Shown one piece after another: positions 1 through 9,434 of a stretch of 63,015 nucleotides of DNA. The notes beneath the pieces were generated by a model. That model was not told the DNA's origin. It did not search any database and was given only the letters and a program-made list of their open reading frames with translations. The translations under genes and the position numbers were made by a program. Origin of the DNA: Caballeronia cordobensis. Lineage in GTDB: Bacteria; Pseudomonadota; Gammaproteobacteria; Burkholderiales; Burkholderiaceae. Position 1 is the first letter of the stretch, and the number at the start of each line of letters is the position of its first letter. The DNA is taken from positions 1 to 63,015 of the forward strand of contig NZ_FCNY02000030.1 in assembly GCF_001544575.2 (NCBI RefSeq). The letters are read 5' to 3'.

Positions 1-1
1 C

Positions 2-595
2 AACGATCCGTCGGCGCTGATTCTGGGCGACAACATCTTCTACGGGCACGATCTGGCGAAGCAACTCGATGCCGCCAACAGCCGCACCGATGGCGCGACG
101 GTGTTCGCCTATCACGTGCACGATCCGGAGCGATACGGCGTGGTCGAGTTCGACCAGAAGTTCCGCGCGCTGTCGATCGAAGAGAAGCCTGCGAAGCCGC
201 GTTCGAATTACGCGGTGACGGGGCTGTATTTCTACGACAATGAGGTGTGCGACATTGCTGCGGACATCAAGCCGTCGGCGCGCGGCGAGTTGGAGATCAC
301 GGATGTGAATTCGCGTTATCTCGAGCGCAAGCGTCTCGATGTGGAGATCATGGGACGTGGCTACGCGTGGCTGGACACGGGCACGCACGATTCGCTGATC
401 GAGGCGGCGACGTTCATCGCGACCTTGCAGAAGCGTCAGGGACTGGTGGTGGCGTGTCCCGAAGAGATTGCGTACCGCAAGAACTGGATCGGCGAGGAAC
501 AACTGCTCGAACTCGCGCGACCGCTTGCGAAGAACGCTTACGGTCAGTATTTGCTCAACCTTCCGAAGGACCAGGTCGCATGGCAATTCAAGTAA
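2..595 (+). CDS. rfbA: Glucose-1-phosphate thymidylyltransferase, 3' part
   Basis: RfbA/RmlA makes dTDP-glucose from dTTP and glucose-1-phosphate, the first step of dTDP-L-rhamnose synthesis in the cytoplasm. The reading frame is open from base 2, so only the last 197 residues are inside the window; the N-terminal nucleotide-binding loop lies upstream. What is visible fits the family well: LILGDNIFYGHDL, VVEFDQ, SIEEKPAKPRSNYAVTGLYFYDN, ELEITDVN and the WLDTGTHDSL stretch. Its end overlaps rfbC by 16 bases, so the two are surely co-transcribed. An rfbB (dTDP-glucose dehydratase) would be expected just upstream, outside the window. Confidence 0.95.
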   Translation, partial: NDPSALILGDNIFYGHDLAKQLDAANSRTDGATVFAYHVHDPERYGVVEFDQKFRALSIEEKPAKPRSNYAVTGLYFYDNEVCDIAADIKPSARGELEITDVNSRYLERKRLDVEIMGRGYAWLDTGTHDSLIEAATFIATLQKRQGLVVACPEEIAYRKNWIGEEQLLELARPLAKNAYGQYLLNLPKDQVAWQFK

Positions 596-1131
596 CCGCT
601 ACGGCGCTGCCCGAAGTCAAGATCATCGAGCCGAAGGTGTTCGGCGATGCGCGTGGCTTCTTCTACGAGAGCTTCAACGCGCGCGAATTCGCGGAGCACG
701 TGGAAGGCGGCGTCGAGTTCGTGCAGGACAATCACTCGCGCTCGGCGAAAGGTGTCCTGCGCGGGCTGCACTATCAGATTCAACATGCGCAGGGCAAGCT
801 CGTGCGCGTGGTCGAAGGCGAAGTGTTCGATGTCACCGTGGACATCCGCAAGAGCTCGCCGAACTTCGGCAAGTGGGTAGGCGTGCATTTGTCGGCGGAG
901 AATCACCGTCAATTGTGGGTGCCGCCGGGATTTGCGCACGGCTTCGTCGTGCTGTCCGAAACCGCGCAGTTTCTCTACAAGACGACCGATTACTGGTATC
1001 AGGCGCACGAGCGCAGCATCGTGTGGAACGATCCGGATATCGGCATCGAATGGCCGATTGACTTCGAGCCCATGCTCGCGGCGAAGGATGCGGCGGGGAA
1101 GCGTTTGTCGGAAGCTGAGGTGTTCGCTTGA
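580..1131 (+). CDS. rfbC: dTDP-4-dehydrorhamnose 3,5-epimerase
   Basis: RfbC/RmlC epimerises dTDP-4-keto-6-deoxyglucose at C3 and C5, the third step of dTDP-L-rhamnose synthesis. The 183-residue length is normal for this cupin-fold enzyme. The family signature is present, with the catalytic-type histidine in VLRGLHYQ (about H64), KLVRVVEGEVFDV, the LWVPPGFAHGF segment and a FLYKTTDYWY segment. The ATG at 580 was chosen because it lies inside the end of rfbA and begins MAIQVTATALPEVK, as expected for RmlC; longer readings in this frame only run over rfbA. rfbD starts within a few bases of the stop. Confidence 0.95.
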   Translation: MAIQVTATALPEVKIIEPKVFGDARGFFYESFNAREFAEHVEGGVEFVQDNHSRSAKGVLRGLHYQIQHAQGKLVRVVEGEVFDVTVDIRKSSPNFGKWVGVHLSAENHRQLWVPPGFAHGFVVLSETAQFLYKTTDYWYQAHERSIVWNDPDIGIEWPIDFEPMLAAKDAAGKRLSEAEVFA

Positions 1132-1145
1132 ATGAAGAGAAAGTC

Positions 1146-2045
1146 ATGACCGCCCGCGCGCAACGCACGATTCTCGTCACGGGCGTGAACGGTCAGGTGG
1201 GCTTCGAACTACGACGTTCCTTGCAAGGACTCGGACGAGTCGTCGCCTTGGACCGAGCCGCGCTCGATCTCGCCGATCCGGCTAGCATTCGCGCGTGCGT
1301 TCGGTCGCTGAAGCCTGCGGTGATCGTGAATCCCGCTGCATACACCGCGGTCGATCAGGCCGAAAGCGATGCCGCAGCCGCACGCGCCATCAACGTGCAG
1401 GCGCCCGCGCTCCTTGCCGAAGAAGCGAAGCGCCTCGACGCCTTGCTCGTCCACTATTCGACGGATTACGTGTTCGACGGCGCGGGCACGCATGCCTATC
1501 GCGAAGACGACGCGACTGCCCCGCAAAACGTCTACGGTGCGACCAAGCTCGAAGGCGAGCAGGCGATTGCCGCTTCGGGCGCATCGCATCTCGTGTTCCG
1601 CACGAGCTGGGTCTATGGATTGCGCGGCCGCAACTTTCTTTTGACGATGCTCAAGCTCGGGCGCGAACGCGACGAACTGCGCGTCGTGGCCGATCAAATC
1701 GGCGCTCCGACCTGGTCGGCGACGATTGCTGCACTGACGGCATCGGTCATCGCGCAGGGCGTCGCGAACAGAACGGATTTCGCCGATTGGGCGCGAGAGA
1801 AGAGCGGCGTTTTCCATCTCACGTCGAGTGGTTCGACGTCGTGGGCCGGTTTTGCAGAGGCGATCTTCGCCGAAGCGCAGCTCGAACATCCGCCACGCGT
1901 GATTCCGATTCCGTCGTCGGATTATCCGACGCCTGCGCGGCGCCCGTCCAACTCCCGGCTGGATGGCGCCAAACTGGCCCGCACGTTTGGTCTGGTTGCG
2001 CCGGATTGGCGCGAAGCGCTCGCGCTGTGTCTGGCGTCGCGCTGA
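1146..2045 (+). CDS. rfbD: dTDP-4-dehydrorhamnose reductase
   Basis: RfbD/RmlD reduces dTDP-4-keto-L-rhamnose with NAD(P)H to dTDP-L-rhamnose, completing the donor for the rhamnosyltransferases in this locus. It is a short-chain dehydrogenase: the dinucleotide loop is ILVTGVNGQVGFELRR, HYSTDYVFDG follows, and the catalytic pair is in YGATKLEGEQ. The ATG at 1146 (299 aa) is preferred because GAGAAAG lies a few bases upstream; an ATG at 1128, overlapping the rfbC stop by four bases, would add six residues and cannot be excluded. The next gene starts two bases after the stop. Confidence 0.94.
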   Translation: MTARAQRTILVTGVNGQVGFELRRSLQGLGRVVALDRAALDLADPASIRACVRSLKPAVIVNPAAYTAVDQAESDAAAARAINVQAPALLAEEAKRLDALLVHYSTDYVFDGAGTHAYREDDATAPQNVYGATKLEGEQAIAASGASHLVFRTSWVYGLRGRNFLLTMLKLGRERDELRVVADQIGAPTWSATIAALTASVIAQGVANRTDFADWAREKSGVFHLTSSGSTSWAGFAEAIFAEAQLEHPPRVIPIPSSDYPTPARRPSNSRLDGAKLARTFGLVAPDWREALALCLASR

Positions 2046-2047
2046 AC

Positions 2048-2962
2048 GTGCCGCATCGCGCAGATGAAGCGAGCCTCGACCGGCTCGGCGCCGTGGTGGT
2101 TTTTTACAACCCGGATTCGAGTTGCATCGACAGGGCGAACCGGCTTTCGCGCTGGTGCCGATGCATCGTCGTCGACAACACGCCCGCACGCGCGGAGAGC
2201 GAACGCACCCGCGTGTTGCTCGACGAATCCGTCGTGTATCTTCCGAACCACGCGAATGTCGGCATTGCCACGGCCCTCAATCAGGGCATCGAGCGGCTGA
2301 TCGCGGATGGCTTCGAGCTTGCCATGCTGTTCGACCAGGACAGCGAATCGACGCTCGAGCTCATCGGCGGGCTGAAGGACGTGATGCGCGCATGCCTCGC
2401 GCGTGGCGAGCGCGTGGCGCTCGTCGGACCGGCTTATGAAGATGCGCGTCTGCGCGGGCTTGCCCCGTTCGTGCGCTTCGGATACTTCAAGCTCCAGCGT
2501 GTGACGCCGGCGGGCGACGTGCCGCTCGACGTCGACTTTCTCATCAGTTCCGGTTCCTGCGTGAATCTCGCGTGCTGGCGCGATGTCGGTCCGATGGACG
2601 ATGCGCTTTTCATCGATTTTGTCGATACGGAGTGGTGCATTCGCGCGAAATCGCGAGGTTTCCGTGTGCTGGGCGTGCCCTGGATCAGCATGACGCACGA
2701 ACTTGGCGAAGAGCCCGTTCGTGCGTTCGGGCGAAACTATCCGATGCACAGCCCCGTGCGGCATTACTACCTTTTCCGGAACGCCGTCACACTGCTCAAG
2801 CGCGGCTATGTGCCGTCTACGTGGAAATCCACCGAGCTCATCAAGCTGCCGGTGCGCCTCGTGATCTACGCGTGCTTCGTTCCCGATGGCCGCACGCACG
2901 TGAAGATGTCTCTACGCGGCTTGTGGCACGGGCTGATCGGACGGCTCGGCCCGCTGGCCTGA
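2048..2962 (+). CDS. GT2 glycosyltransferase, rhamnosyltransferase-like
   Basis: A 304-residue family 2 glycosyltransferase of the WbbL/RfbN-like rhamnosyltransferase group, probably adding L-rhamnose to the growing O-chain at the inner membrane face. The sequence shows AVVVFYNPD at the N-terminus, an IVVDNT strand, NVGIATALNQGIE, the DQDSE motif in place of DxD, and a C-terminal DFVDTEWCIRAK motif with VLGVPWISMTHELGE, all typical of this group. It starts with GTG two bases after rfbD, so it is translationally linked to the rhamnose operon. It converges with the next gene after 18 bases. The acceptor cannot be told from sequence. Confidence 0.85.
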   Translation: MPHRADEASLDRLGAVVVFYNPDSSCIDRANRLSRWCRCIVVDNTPARAESERTRVLLDESVVYLPNHANVGIATALNQGIERLIADGFELAMLFDQDSESTLELIGGLKDVMRACLARGERVALVGPAYEDARLRGLAPFVRFGYFKLQRVTPAGDVPLDVDFLISSGSCVNLACWRDVGPMDDALFIDFVDTEWCIRAKSRGFRVLGVPWISMTHELGEEPVRAFGRNYPMHSPVRHYYLFRNAVTLLKRGYVPSTWKSTELIKLPVRLVIYACFVPDGRTHVKMSLRGLWHGLIGRLGPLA

Positions 2963-2980
2963 ACGCGCGCGCAAGCCCGC

Positions 2981-5152
2981 TCAGTCGAATTGCCCGATGC
3001 GCGGCTCGTCGGCAAGCGCGAACGGGCGCTTCGACGTGTCGAGGGAGAGATTCGGGTTGTAAGCCGGATCGCGCAACAGGCTGTCGCCCCAGCGGGTTTC
3101 CATGAGCCGGACTTCGCGCTGAAAGCGCTGAAACTTTTCCGGCGCCATGTCGGAGCCGCGCGTCGCCGATTCGTGATGGTACAGCTCCGCATGCGGCGTC
3201 CACACGTTGCGATAGCCCGCTTCGCGCACGCGGATGCAGAAATCGACATCGTTGAAGGCAACGGCGAACTGCTCGTCGAGGCCGCCCACTTCCTCGTAAA
3301 TCGACTTGCGGATCACGAGACAGGCGGCCGTCACGACGGAAAGATTCTGCATGGCGACTGCGCGCCCGAAGTAGCCGAAGGTGCCGCGCCGCATCTTGTA
3401 GTGCATATGGCCCGCGATGCCGCCCAGCCCCAGCACGACCCCGCCGTGCTGCAAGGTGTCGTTGGGATACCAGAGGCACGCGCCGACCGCGCCGTTTCCG
3501 GGCTGCGCGGCAATCGACACGAGTTCTTCGAGCCAGTCGGGCGAAATCACTTCGATGTCGTTGTTCAGCAGGCAGACGAATTCTCCGCGTGCGAGCGCCA
3601 CGGCCGCATTATTGAGCGCCGAGAAGTTGAACGGGCGGTCATCACGGATCACGCGCACGTTCGGCCGCGCGCTCAGCGTGTCGAAATAGGCGAGCGTCTC
3701 GGGCTTCACGCTGCCGTTGTCGACCACGATGATCTCGAAGTTCGGATACGTGCTCTTCGCGAAAACGCTCTCGATGCACTGTCGCAGCAAGTCGACGCCG
3801 TCGCGCGTCGGAATGACGATGGAAACGAGTGCCGCGGGCGAGGGCGGCGCATAGCGCACGCGCAGCAAGCCGATATCGCTCGCGACCTGTCCGACCGTTG
3901 CGCGCACGCCGGCGCGCGCGAGATGTTCTTCGACCGCGCGGATGCCGGCCGTGAGCGCGTAGGGCTTTTCAGTGCCGGCGCCCGCGGTGCTGCCCGGCAC
4001 GATGCGCCAGTGATAAAGCACGTGCGCAATGTGATGGACCGCGTCGTGCCCTGCGATTTCGATGCAACGTAGCGCCAGATCGTGATCCTGACTCCCTTCG
4101 AAACCCTTACGGAAGCCGCCGGCCTGTCGCATGAGCGCCGTTTCGTACACGCCCAGATGCGAGAACAGATTCTGTACGAGGAACAGCTCGGGGTTCCAGT
4201 CGCTCTTGAAGTAGGGCGCGCTGCGCCGGCCTTCGGGCGTGAGTTTGTCCTCGTCGCTATAGAAGAGGCGCGCGCGGGGATGTGCGTTGATGGCCGCGGC
4301 GACGTTATACAGCGCGTGTTCGGGCAGGATGTCGTCGTGATCGAGCAGGGCGACGAATTCGCCCGTGGCGAGCGCCAGCGCGCTGTTGCTCGCCTCGGAG
4401 ATGTGGCCGTTCTGCTCGCGAAGCGTGATTCTGATGCGTGAATCGCGCGCGGCGTACTCCCGCAAGGTCGCTACGACCTCGGGATGCGGCGAGGCGTCGT
4501 CGGCGATGCAGAGTTCCCAGTGCGGATACACCTGCGCCAGCACCGATTCGATCATCGCGCGCAGAAACGCAATGTCGCTGTTGTAGGTCGGAACGAGGAC
4601 GGAAATCAGCGGCTGCCTCGGCAGCGCAGCTGCCCGCGCGCGCAGGATGTCACGCTTGGCGTCGTCGATCGTGTCGTGTTGCTCGATCCAGCTCGCATAG
4701 GCTTCGGGGCTGTCTTCGAACTGCTCGCTCGCGAGAATGCGGCGTCCGCGCCGCACGATGCCGTCGATGCCTTCCTTGCGGAAGATCGCGTAGTAATGCG
4801 CGAGCGCTGAACGCAGGCCGCCGCGCATCCTGACGGCGCGCGCGGCTGACTCGAACGACCGGTTCGCCTGTTGCGCGCGCACCGATGCGGCGCGCAGCGG
4901 CGCCGTCACGCGCCACGACAGGGACGTGCGCAGCGCGGTCAGTTCTGCTTCGAGCAACGCAATGGTCTTCTGTTGATCCTCGGCGGCCTGATCCGCGCGC
5001 CCGGAAGACGCGAGCCGCCGTTGCAACCCGGCGACCGTTGCTTCGAGCGCTGCGATGCGATCGGCCTCCGACGCGCCGCCGGGAACGTGCTCCGGCACGG
5101 TATCGGTGTTTTGCGGGGGCGGGGCGGTGCCGCGCGGAGTAGGTAGGGTCAT
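2981..5152 (-). CDS. Large glycosyltransferase with two GT2 domains and N-terminal coiled coil
   Basis: A 723-residue protein with two family 2 glycosyltransferase domains, roughly residues 180-340 (begins PLISVLVPTYNSD, DHDDI in the DxD position) and 440-660 (begins ALVSIVIPTRDG, NNDIEV in the DxD position, FNDVDFCIRVREAGYRNVWTP). Two domains suggest two linkages made by one polypeptide, as in known dual-domain O-antigen polymerising enzymes. The N-terminus is proline-rich, then predicted coiled coil (about 30-78), ending in the motif SLSWRVTAPLR (77-87). It is encoded opposite to its neighbours, and its start faces the wzm promoter region. No strong ribosome binding site precedes the ATG. 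Sugar specificity is unknown. Confidence 0.85.
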   Translation of the reverse strand: MTLPTPRGTAPPPQNTDTVPEHVPGGASEADRIAALEATVAGLQRRLASSGRADQAAEDQQKTIALLEAELTALRTSLSWRVTAPLRAASVRAQQANRSFESAARAVRMRGGLRSALAHYYAIFRKEGIDGIVRRGRRILASEQFEDSPEAYASWIEQHDTIDDAKRDILRARAAALPRQPLISVLVPTYNSDIAFLRAMIESVLAQVYPHWELCIADDASPHPEVVATLREYAARDSRIRITLREQNGHISEASNSALALATGEFVALLDHDDILPEHALYNVAAAINAHPRARLFYSDEDKLTPEGRRSAPYFKSDWNPELFLVQNLFSHLGVYETALMRQAGGFRKGFEGSQDHDLALRCIEIAGHDAVHHIAHVLYHWRIVPGSTAGAGTEKPYALTAGIRAVEEHLARAGVRATVGQVASDIGLLRVRYAPPSPAALVSIVIPTRDGVDLLRQCIESVFAKSTYPNFEIIVVDNGSVKPETLAYFDTLSARPNVRVIRDDRPFNFSALNNAAVALARGEFVCLLNNDIEVISPDWLEELVSIAAQPGNGAVGACLWYPNDTLQHGGVVLGLGGIAGHMHYKMRRGTFGYFGRAVAMQNLSVVTAACLVIRKSIYEEVGGLDEQFAVAFNDVDFCIRVREAGYRNVWTPHAELYHHESATRGSDMAPEKFQRFQREVRLMETRWGDSLLRDPAYNPNLSLDTSKRPFALADEPRIGQFD

Positions 5153-5573
5153 TCGGGTGCGGGCTGCCTGCGGCCGGCGGGCGCCGTGCCATCTCTCGTG
5201 CCCGTATTTCGGGCGGATCGCAGATTATATCGGACCGGAACCGGACGCCGGGACCGCAAAAAATGCTTCGAAAAGTAACGCGGATGAACCGGACGGGTCC
5301 CGGACGGTCGGAAGTCCGTCGAGAGTGAGCGCAGAGCGAGCTGTATGGCTGCCGCGCGTGCGCCTGCCGCACGTTGGAGATTCGGGGCCTCGACCATTAC
5401 AATACGGCCTCGATATTCAGGCAGGCCGCCTTCCAGGCGTGCCGGTCGCGCGGCGTGGGCCGCGTTCAGTTCCGCCTAGCGCAGAGCATGCGCGCCGTTA
5501 CTCGCTGCGCTCCGGGCTACGATCGCCGCATGGCGGAACCGCTCATCTGGAATTTAAAGGGTCTAACTTTACA
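5153..5573. other. Divergent intergenic region upstream of wzm
   Basis: No convincing gene is seen in these 421 bases. They separate the leftward tandem glycosyltransferase from rightward wzm and must contain the start signals of both. The only promoter-like pair noticed is listed separately. The stretch just before wzm (5555-5573) is A+T-rich. Confidence 0.6.
5374..5403 (+). promoter_or_regulatory. Candidate sigma70-type promoter for wzm-wzt
   Basis: TTGGAG (5374-5379) and TACAAT (5398-5403) are separated by 18 bases, about 170 bases before the wzm start. Each hexamer matches four or five of six consensus positions. This is a visual match only. Confidence 0.3.
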
Positions 5574-6392
5574 ATGCAACGACAAATTACGGTACGAGGC
5601 GGCGAGACGAAAGCAGCGCTTGCCTCGCGCGACGTGCTCGACGGCATTCGAGCCTATACGATCTGGTCGACGCTCGCATGGCAGGACATTCGCCAGCGCT
5701 ACCGGCGCTCGGTGCTGGGGCCGTTCTGGATCACGCTCACGATGGTCGTGACGATCGCCGGCATGGGCCCGCTTTACGGCGCGCTCCTCAATATCAGCAC
5801 GGAGGAGTTCGTACCTTACCTCGCGCTCGGCATCATCACGTGGGGTCTCATTTCGACGCTGATTCTCGACGGCTGTATGGTGTTCATCGGCTCGGACAGC
5901 ATCGTGCGGTCGGTGCGCCTGCCAATCACGCTGCACGTTTTCCGCACCGTGTATCGCAACGTGCTCTTCTTCGCGCACAACATCCTCGCGTATATCCCGG
6001 TGATGCTGTACCTGAGACTCGCACCGCGCGTCGAGTGGCTCATGGCGATTCCGGGGCTCTTCATCATCGTGCTCGCCGCGATCCCGCTCAACATCATTCT
6101 CGGCATTTTCTGTGCGCGCTTTCGCGACATGCAGCCGATCGTCGGCAGCGTCGTGCAACTGGCCTTCTTCCTTACGCCGATCTTCTGGAAGCCGTCGGCG
6201 CTCGGTCATCGCGCGTACGTCATGGATTTCAATCCGCTTTACATGTTCGTAGAACTCGTGCGCGCGCCGATGTACGGCGCCGGGCTCAATCCCAAGGTTT
6301 ATATCGGTGCCGGCATCACGACACTGGTCCTCTATGTGATTGCGATTCCGCTCTTCATTCGCTTCCGTTCTCGCATCGCGTTCTGGATCTAA
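5574..6392 (+). CDS. wzm: Polysaccharide ABC transporter permease
   Basis: Wzm forms the membrane channel of the ABC exporter that moves undecaprenyl-linked O-antigen across the inner membrane. The 272-residue length, about six hydrophobic segments and family motifs (WQDIRQRYRRSVLGPFWIT near the N-terminus, ITWGLISTLI, FFLTPIFWKPSAL, FNPLYMFVELVRAPMYG) identify it. The ATG at 5574 was chosen because it gives the usual short cytoplasmic N-terminus; the frame upstream reads through non-coding DNA. It is followed after three bases by wzt, its ATPase partner. Only a weak AAAGG sequence precedes the start. Confidence 0.93.
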   Translation: MQRQITVRGGETKAALASRDVLDGIRAYTIWSTLAWQDIRQRYRRSVLGPFWITLTMVVTIAGMGPLYGALLNISTEEFVPYLALGIITWGLISTLILDGCMVFIGSDSIVRSVRLPITLHVFRTVYRNVLFFAHNILAYIPVMLYLRLAPRVEWLMAIPGLFIIVLAAIPLNIILGIFCARFRDMQPIVGSVVQLAFFLTPIFWKPSALGHRAYVMDFNPLYMFVELVRAPMYGAGLNPKVYIGAGITTLVLYVIAIPLFIRFRSRIAFWI

Positions 6393-6395
6393 GAC

Positions 6396-7109
6396 ATGGC
6401 ATTCCTCAAACTCGAAAACTGCAGCCTGCATCTCCCGGTCTATGGCGCAGGCAATCGCTCGCTCAAACAAATGGTGCTGTCGGCGGCGACCGGCGGGCGC
6501 ATCGCCGCGGACAGCCGCAAGCTCACCGTCGTCGAGGCGCTGCGCGACGTCAGCCTCGAAGTGAGCGCGGGCGATCGCGTGGGTCTCGTCGGCCATAACG
6601 GGGCAGGCAAGACCACGCTCTTGCGCCTGCTCGCGGGCATTTACGAGCCAACTGCGGGCTCATTCCGCTCGCAGGGACGCGTCACGAGCCTGCTCGATCT
6701 CACGCTCGGGCTCGATTACGAAGCCACCGGTTACGAGAACATCGTGCTACGGGGCTTGATCCTGGGCGCGTCGAAGGCGGACATGATGCGCCTCACGCCG
6801 CAGATCGCCGATTTTTCCGAGCTCGGCGACTACCTGAACATGCCGGTGCGCACGTATTCCAGCGGTATGGTGCTGCGCCTCGCGTTCGCGATCGTCACGA
6901 GCGTGCACGCCGACGTCCTGCTGATGGACGAGTGGCTTTCCGTCGGCGACGCGAACTTTGTCAAGAAAGCCGAGGCGCACATGCAGGAGTTCGTCGGGAA
7001 GGCGGATATCCTCGTGCTGGCGTCCCATAACGCGAAGATCATCGAAGATCTCTGCAATGTGATCGTCGAGCTGGAGCATGGCACGGTCAAGGACGTGCGC
7101 CGCATCTGA
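6396..7109 (+). CDS. wzt: Polysaccharide ABC transporter ATP-binding protein, short form
   Basis: Wzt powers O-antigen export by Wzm. In the 237 residues are Walker A GHNGAGKTT (about 66-74), the signature region YSSGMVLRLAFA (from Y154), Walker B DVLLMDEWLSVGD (D178/E179) and the switch histidine in VLASHNAKII. The protein ends right after the ATPase domain: the C-terminal carbohydrate-binding domain of the longer Wzt proteins (about 400-450 aa) is absent. By analogy with known systems this suggests export that does not need recognition of a chain-end modification, which is an inference. It is three bases after wzm and clearly co-transcribed. Confidence 0.93.
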   Translation: MAFLKLENCSLHLPVYGAGNRSLKQMVLSAATGGRIAADSRKLTVVEALRDVSLEVSAGDRVGLVGHNGAGKTTLLRLLAGIYEPTAGSFRSQGRVTSLLDLTLGLDYEATGYENIVLRGLILGASKADMMRLTPQIADFSELGDYLNMPVRTYSSGMVLRLAFAIVTSVHADVLLMDEWLSVGDANFVKKAEAHMQEFVGKADILVLASHNAKIIEDLCNVIVELEHGTVKDVRRI

Positions 7110-7211
7110 ATCTGGACGCAGGCTCAACGCGGAGCTGCGATGCTGGCGCCCGCGGCGGCATGGTTCGGCTTCCTGATTCATGGCAAACCTCAGTCAAATA
7201 TCGAATAGCCT

Positions 7212-9389
7212 ATGCTGGGTTTGACCGTTTTCGTTACGAGCGAGTTGTTCCCCTTCACGCAGGGCGGTATCGGCCGCGTGTTGACGAACATGCTCGATGC
7301 GCATCGCTCGACGAGCACCGAGGCGCACGGCACCGCCGTCGTGTTCCTCGGCGAGCCGATCGACGCGTCGCGATTCGCGGAGCGCTTTCCGGGCGTGTTG
7401 CTTGTCGATGCGTCGCCGGCGACTTACGCGGAGCGGGATGACGGCTTTCGCTACCCGCCGGCCGGGCAATATACGACTCATCCGCTGCACGTGGATTCCG
7501 TTCGCGCGATGCAGGCGTTGAAGCGCCTCGAGCGCGAGCACGGTCCCCTGCGCTACGTCGAATTCCCCGATTGGGGCGCGGTCGCATTCGCCTCCGTGCA
7601 GGAAAAGCGCCTCGGGCTCGCGTTCGAAGGGGCTACGATGGCCGTGCGCCTCCACACTTCGGGCAGCGTGCTAAACGCGATGGAATCGAATCCGGTCGAT
7701 CGCTCGTCGCTCGCGCTCTACGATCTCGAACGCAAGGCGCTTTCCGATTGCGACGTCGTCATCGGGCAAGTGAGCGCCACCGCGCGCGCGATGCAGACCT
7801 TCTTCGATTTCGCCGATGACGAATGGCTGCCCCGGCTCGTCATCGATGCGCCGCCGGTCGTGCTCGATCACGGCGCGCCCGCGTCGTCATCGATCGTGCC
7901 GGGCAACGACACGCCCATCGCGTTTTCGTCGAAGATCCAGCGCATCAAGCGGCCTGACGTTTTCGTTCGCGGATGCAGCGACTTCCTGCGCAAGCATCCG
8001 GAGTATCGCGGCATCGTGCATGTGCTCGCGATGGCGCCCGATCCGGTCTATCGCGAAGAAATCCGCCGTCTCGTGCCGGCCGATCTGGCACATCGCTTTT
8101 CGTTTCAGTTCGATGCCGACAGCGAGGCGCGGCATGAACTGATACGCCGCTCGGTCTGCGTCTTCCCGAATACGTTCGAATCTTTTTGCCTCGCGGCCTA
8201 CGAAGCGTCGTTGTCCGGTGCGCTGTGCATCGTGAACCGGTCCAATCCCGCATTCGCCGAGGCGACGCCGTGGACCGACGACGAGAACTGCGTCAAGTTC
8301 GACGGCACGCCCGCCGATCTCTCGCGCGCACTTACGAAAGCGTTCGCGGCCGGCGCTGCTGTGGCCGTGGCGCGGTCGCCGGCGCATGCGCGCCCATGGG
8401 AGTCGATCGCATTGCACGAGGCCGAACCAGCAACGGCCGTTACGGCGCTTCCGCTCGTCAGCGTGCTCGTGCCGCATCACAATCTTGGCGCCTATCTCGA
8501 AGCGTCGGTCACGAGTGCGCTCGCGTCGGACCATGCGAATCTCCAAGTCATCGTGGTCGACGATGCATCGACCGATGCAGAAAGCGTCGAAGTCGTCGAG
8601 CGTCTGGCGGCGAGCGCCGATCCGCGGATTCGCGTCGTCCGGTCACGGCAGAATCTCGGGCTTGCGGCGACCCGCAATCTTGCGCTCGCGCATGCTCGCG
8701 GCATGTACGCCCTCACGCTCGACGCCGACGATCTAATCGACCCGCGCTTCGTCTTTGTTGCCGTGAAGGCGCTCGAGCGTCATCCCGAAGTATCGTTCGT
8801 CGTGCCGCAAACCGCTTATTTCGACGATGCGCCGGACGCTGATCCCGCGCGCTCGCCGTGGCCGCAATGCATGACCTTCGTTGGCGAAGCGCGCGCGTCC
8901 GGACTGCTGCAGAACCGCTTTTCAACCGCGACGATCATGGGACGCATCGAGGCGTTCCGCGGACTGGTCTACGATGAATCGCTGAGCGCGTACGAGGATT
9001 GGGACTTATATATGCGCGCGGTCATGGCGCGCCGGCGCTTCATCGTGACCAATGCCGTGCACTTCTACTATCGAAGGCGCGCCGGCTCGATGATTCACAG
9101 TGAGGCGGCATTGCGCCGTATCAACTCGTATTACCACGAGATCGTGCGTCGAAAGGAAATCAGGATCGGTCAGAACACCTTGCCGATGTATATCGTGGAA
9201 GGGGCGGCCGACAGTGACGCTCTTGCGCTCCTGCGCGCGCAACTGGCCGCCTACGAGAACAGCGCGGTCGTGAAGGCGGCGCTGCGCGCGCGCGAACTTG
9301 CGAGCCGCTTGCCCAAACCCGTGCAACTGGGGTTTAGACGCGTTGCTGCCTTCGTGATGAAGGCCCGCGCCGGACATCGTGCGAAATAG
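7212..9389 (+). CDS. Two-domain glycosyltransferase (GT4-like + GT2), paralogue 1
   Basis: A 725-residue fusion. The N-terminal half (1 to about 395) is GT4-like: a glycine loop in ELFPFTQGGIGR, a long Rossmann-type core, and an E-x7-E motif in FESFCLAAYEAS (E323/E331). The C-terminal half starts PLVSVLVPHHNLGAYL (about 412) and is a GT2 domain with VVDDAS, LGLAATRNLAL, DADD (D504-D507) and the late YEDWDLYMRA motif. A short heptad-like stretch and a basic tail finish the protein. It is the paralogue of the gene at 10740, with the same domain order and motifs. Two catalytic sites imply two sugars added. Spacing to wzt is 102 bases; the downstream gene starts 45 bases on. Confidence 0.85.
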   Translation: MLGLTVFVTSELFPFTQGGIGRVLTNMLDAHRSTSTEAHGTAVVFLGEPIDASRFAERFPGVLLVDASPATYAERDDGFRYPPAGQYTTHPLHVDSVRAMQALKRLEREHGPLRYVEFPDWGAVAFASVQEKRLGLAFEGATMAVRLHTSGSVLNAMESNPVDRSSLALYDLERKALSDCDVVIGQVSATARAMQTFFDFADDEWLPRLVIDAPPVVLDHGAPASSSIVPGNDTPIAFSSKIQRIKRPDVFVRGCSDFLRKHPEYRGIVHVLAMAPDPVYREEIRRLVPADLAHRFSFQFDADSEARHELIRRSVCVFPNTFESFCLAAYEASLSGALCIVNRSNPAFAEATPWTDDENCVKFDGTPADLSRALTKAFAAGAAVAVARSPAHARPWESIALHEAEPATAVTALPLVSVLVPHHNLGAYLEASVTSALASDHANLQVIVVDDASTDAESVEVVERLAASADPRIRVVRSRQNLGLAATRNLALAHARGMYALTLDADDLIDPRFVFVAVKALERHPEVSFVVPQTAYFDDAPDADPARSPWPQCMTFVGEARASGLLQNRFSTATIMGRIEAFRGLVYDESLSAYEDWDLYMRAVMARRRFIVTNAVHFYYRRRAGSMIHSEAALRRINSYYHEIVRRKEIRIGQNTLPMYIVEGAADSDALALLRAQLAAYENSAVVKAALRARELASRLPKPVQLGFRRVAAFVMKARAGHRAK

Positions 9390-9434
9390 CGCCCGGCGCA
9401 GGACCGGATGCGGCCGAAAATATCAGGATAACGT

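Noticed and set aside
5570..5575. TACAAT immediately before wzm as a -10 box
   Set aside because: It overlaps the wzm start codon, so transcription would begin inside the gene.
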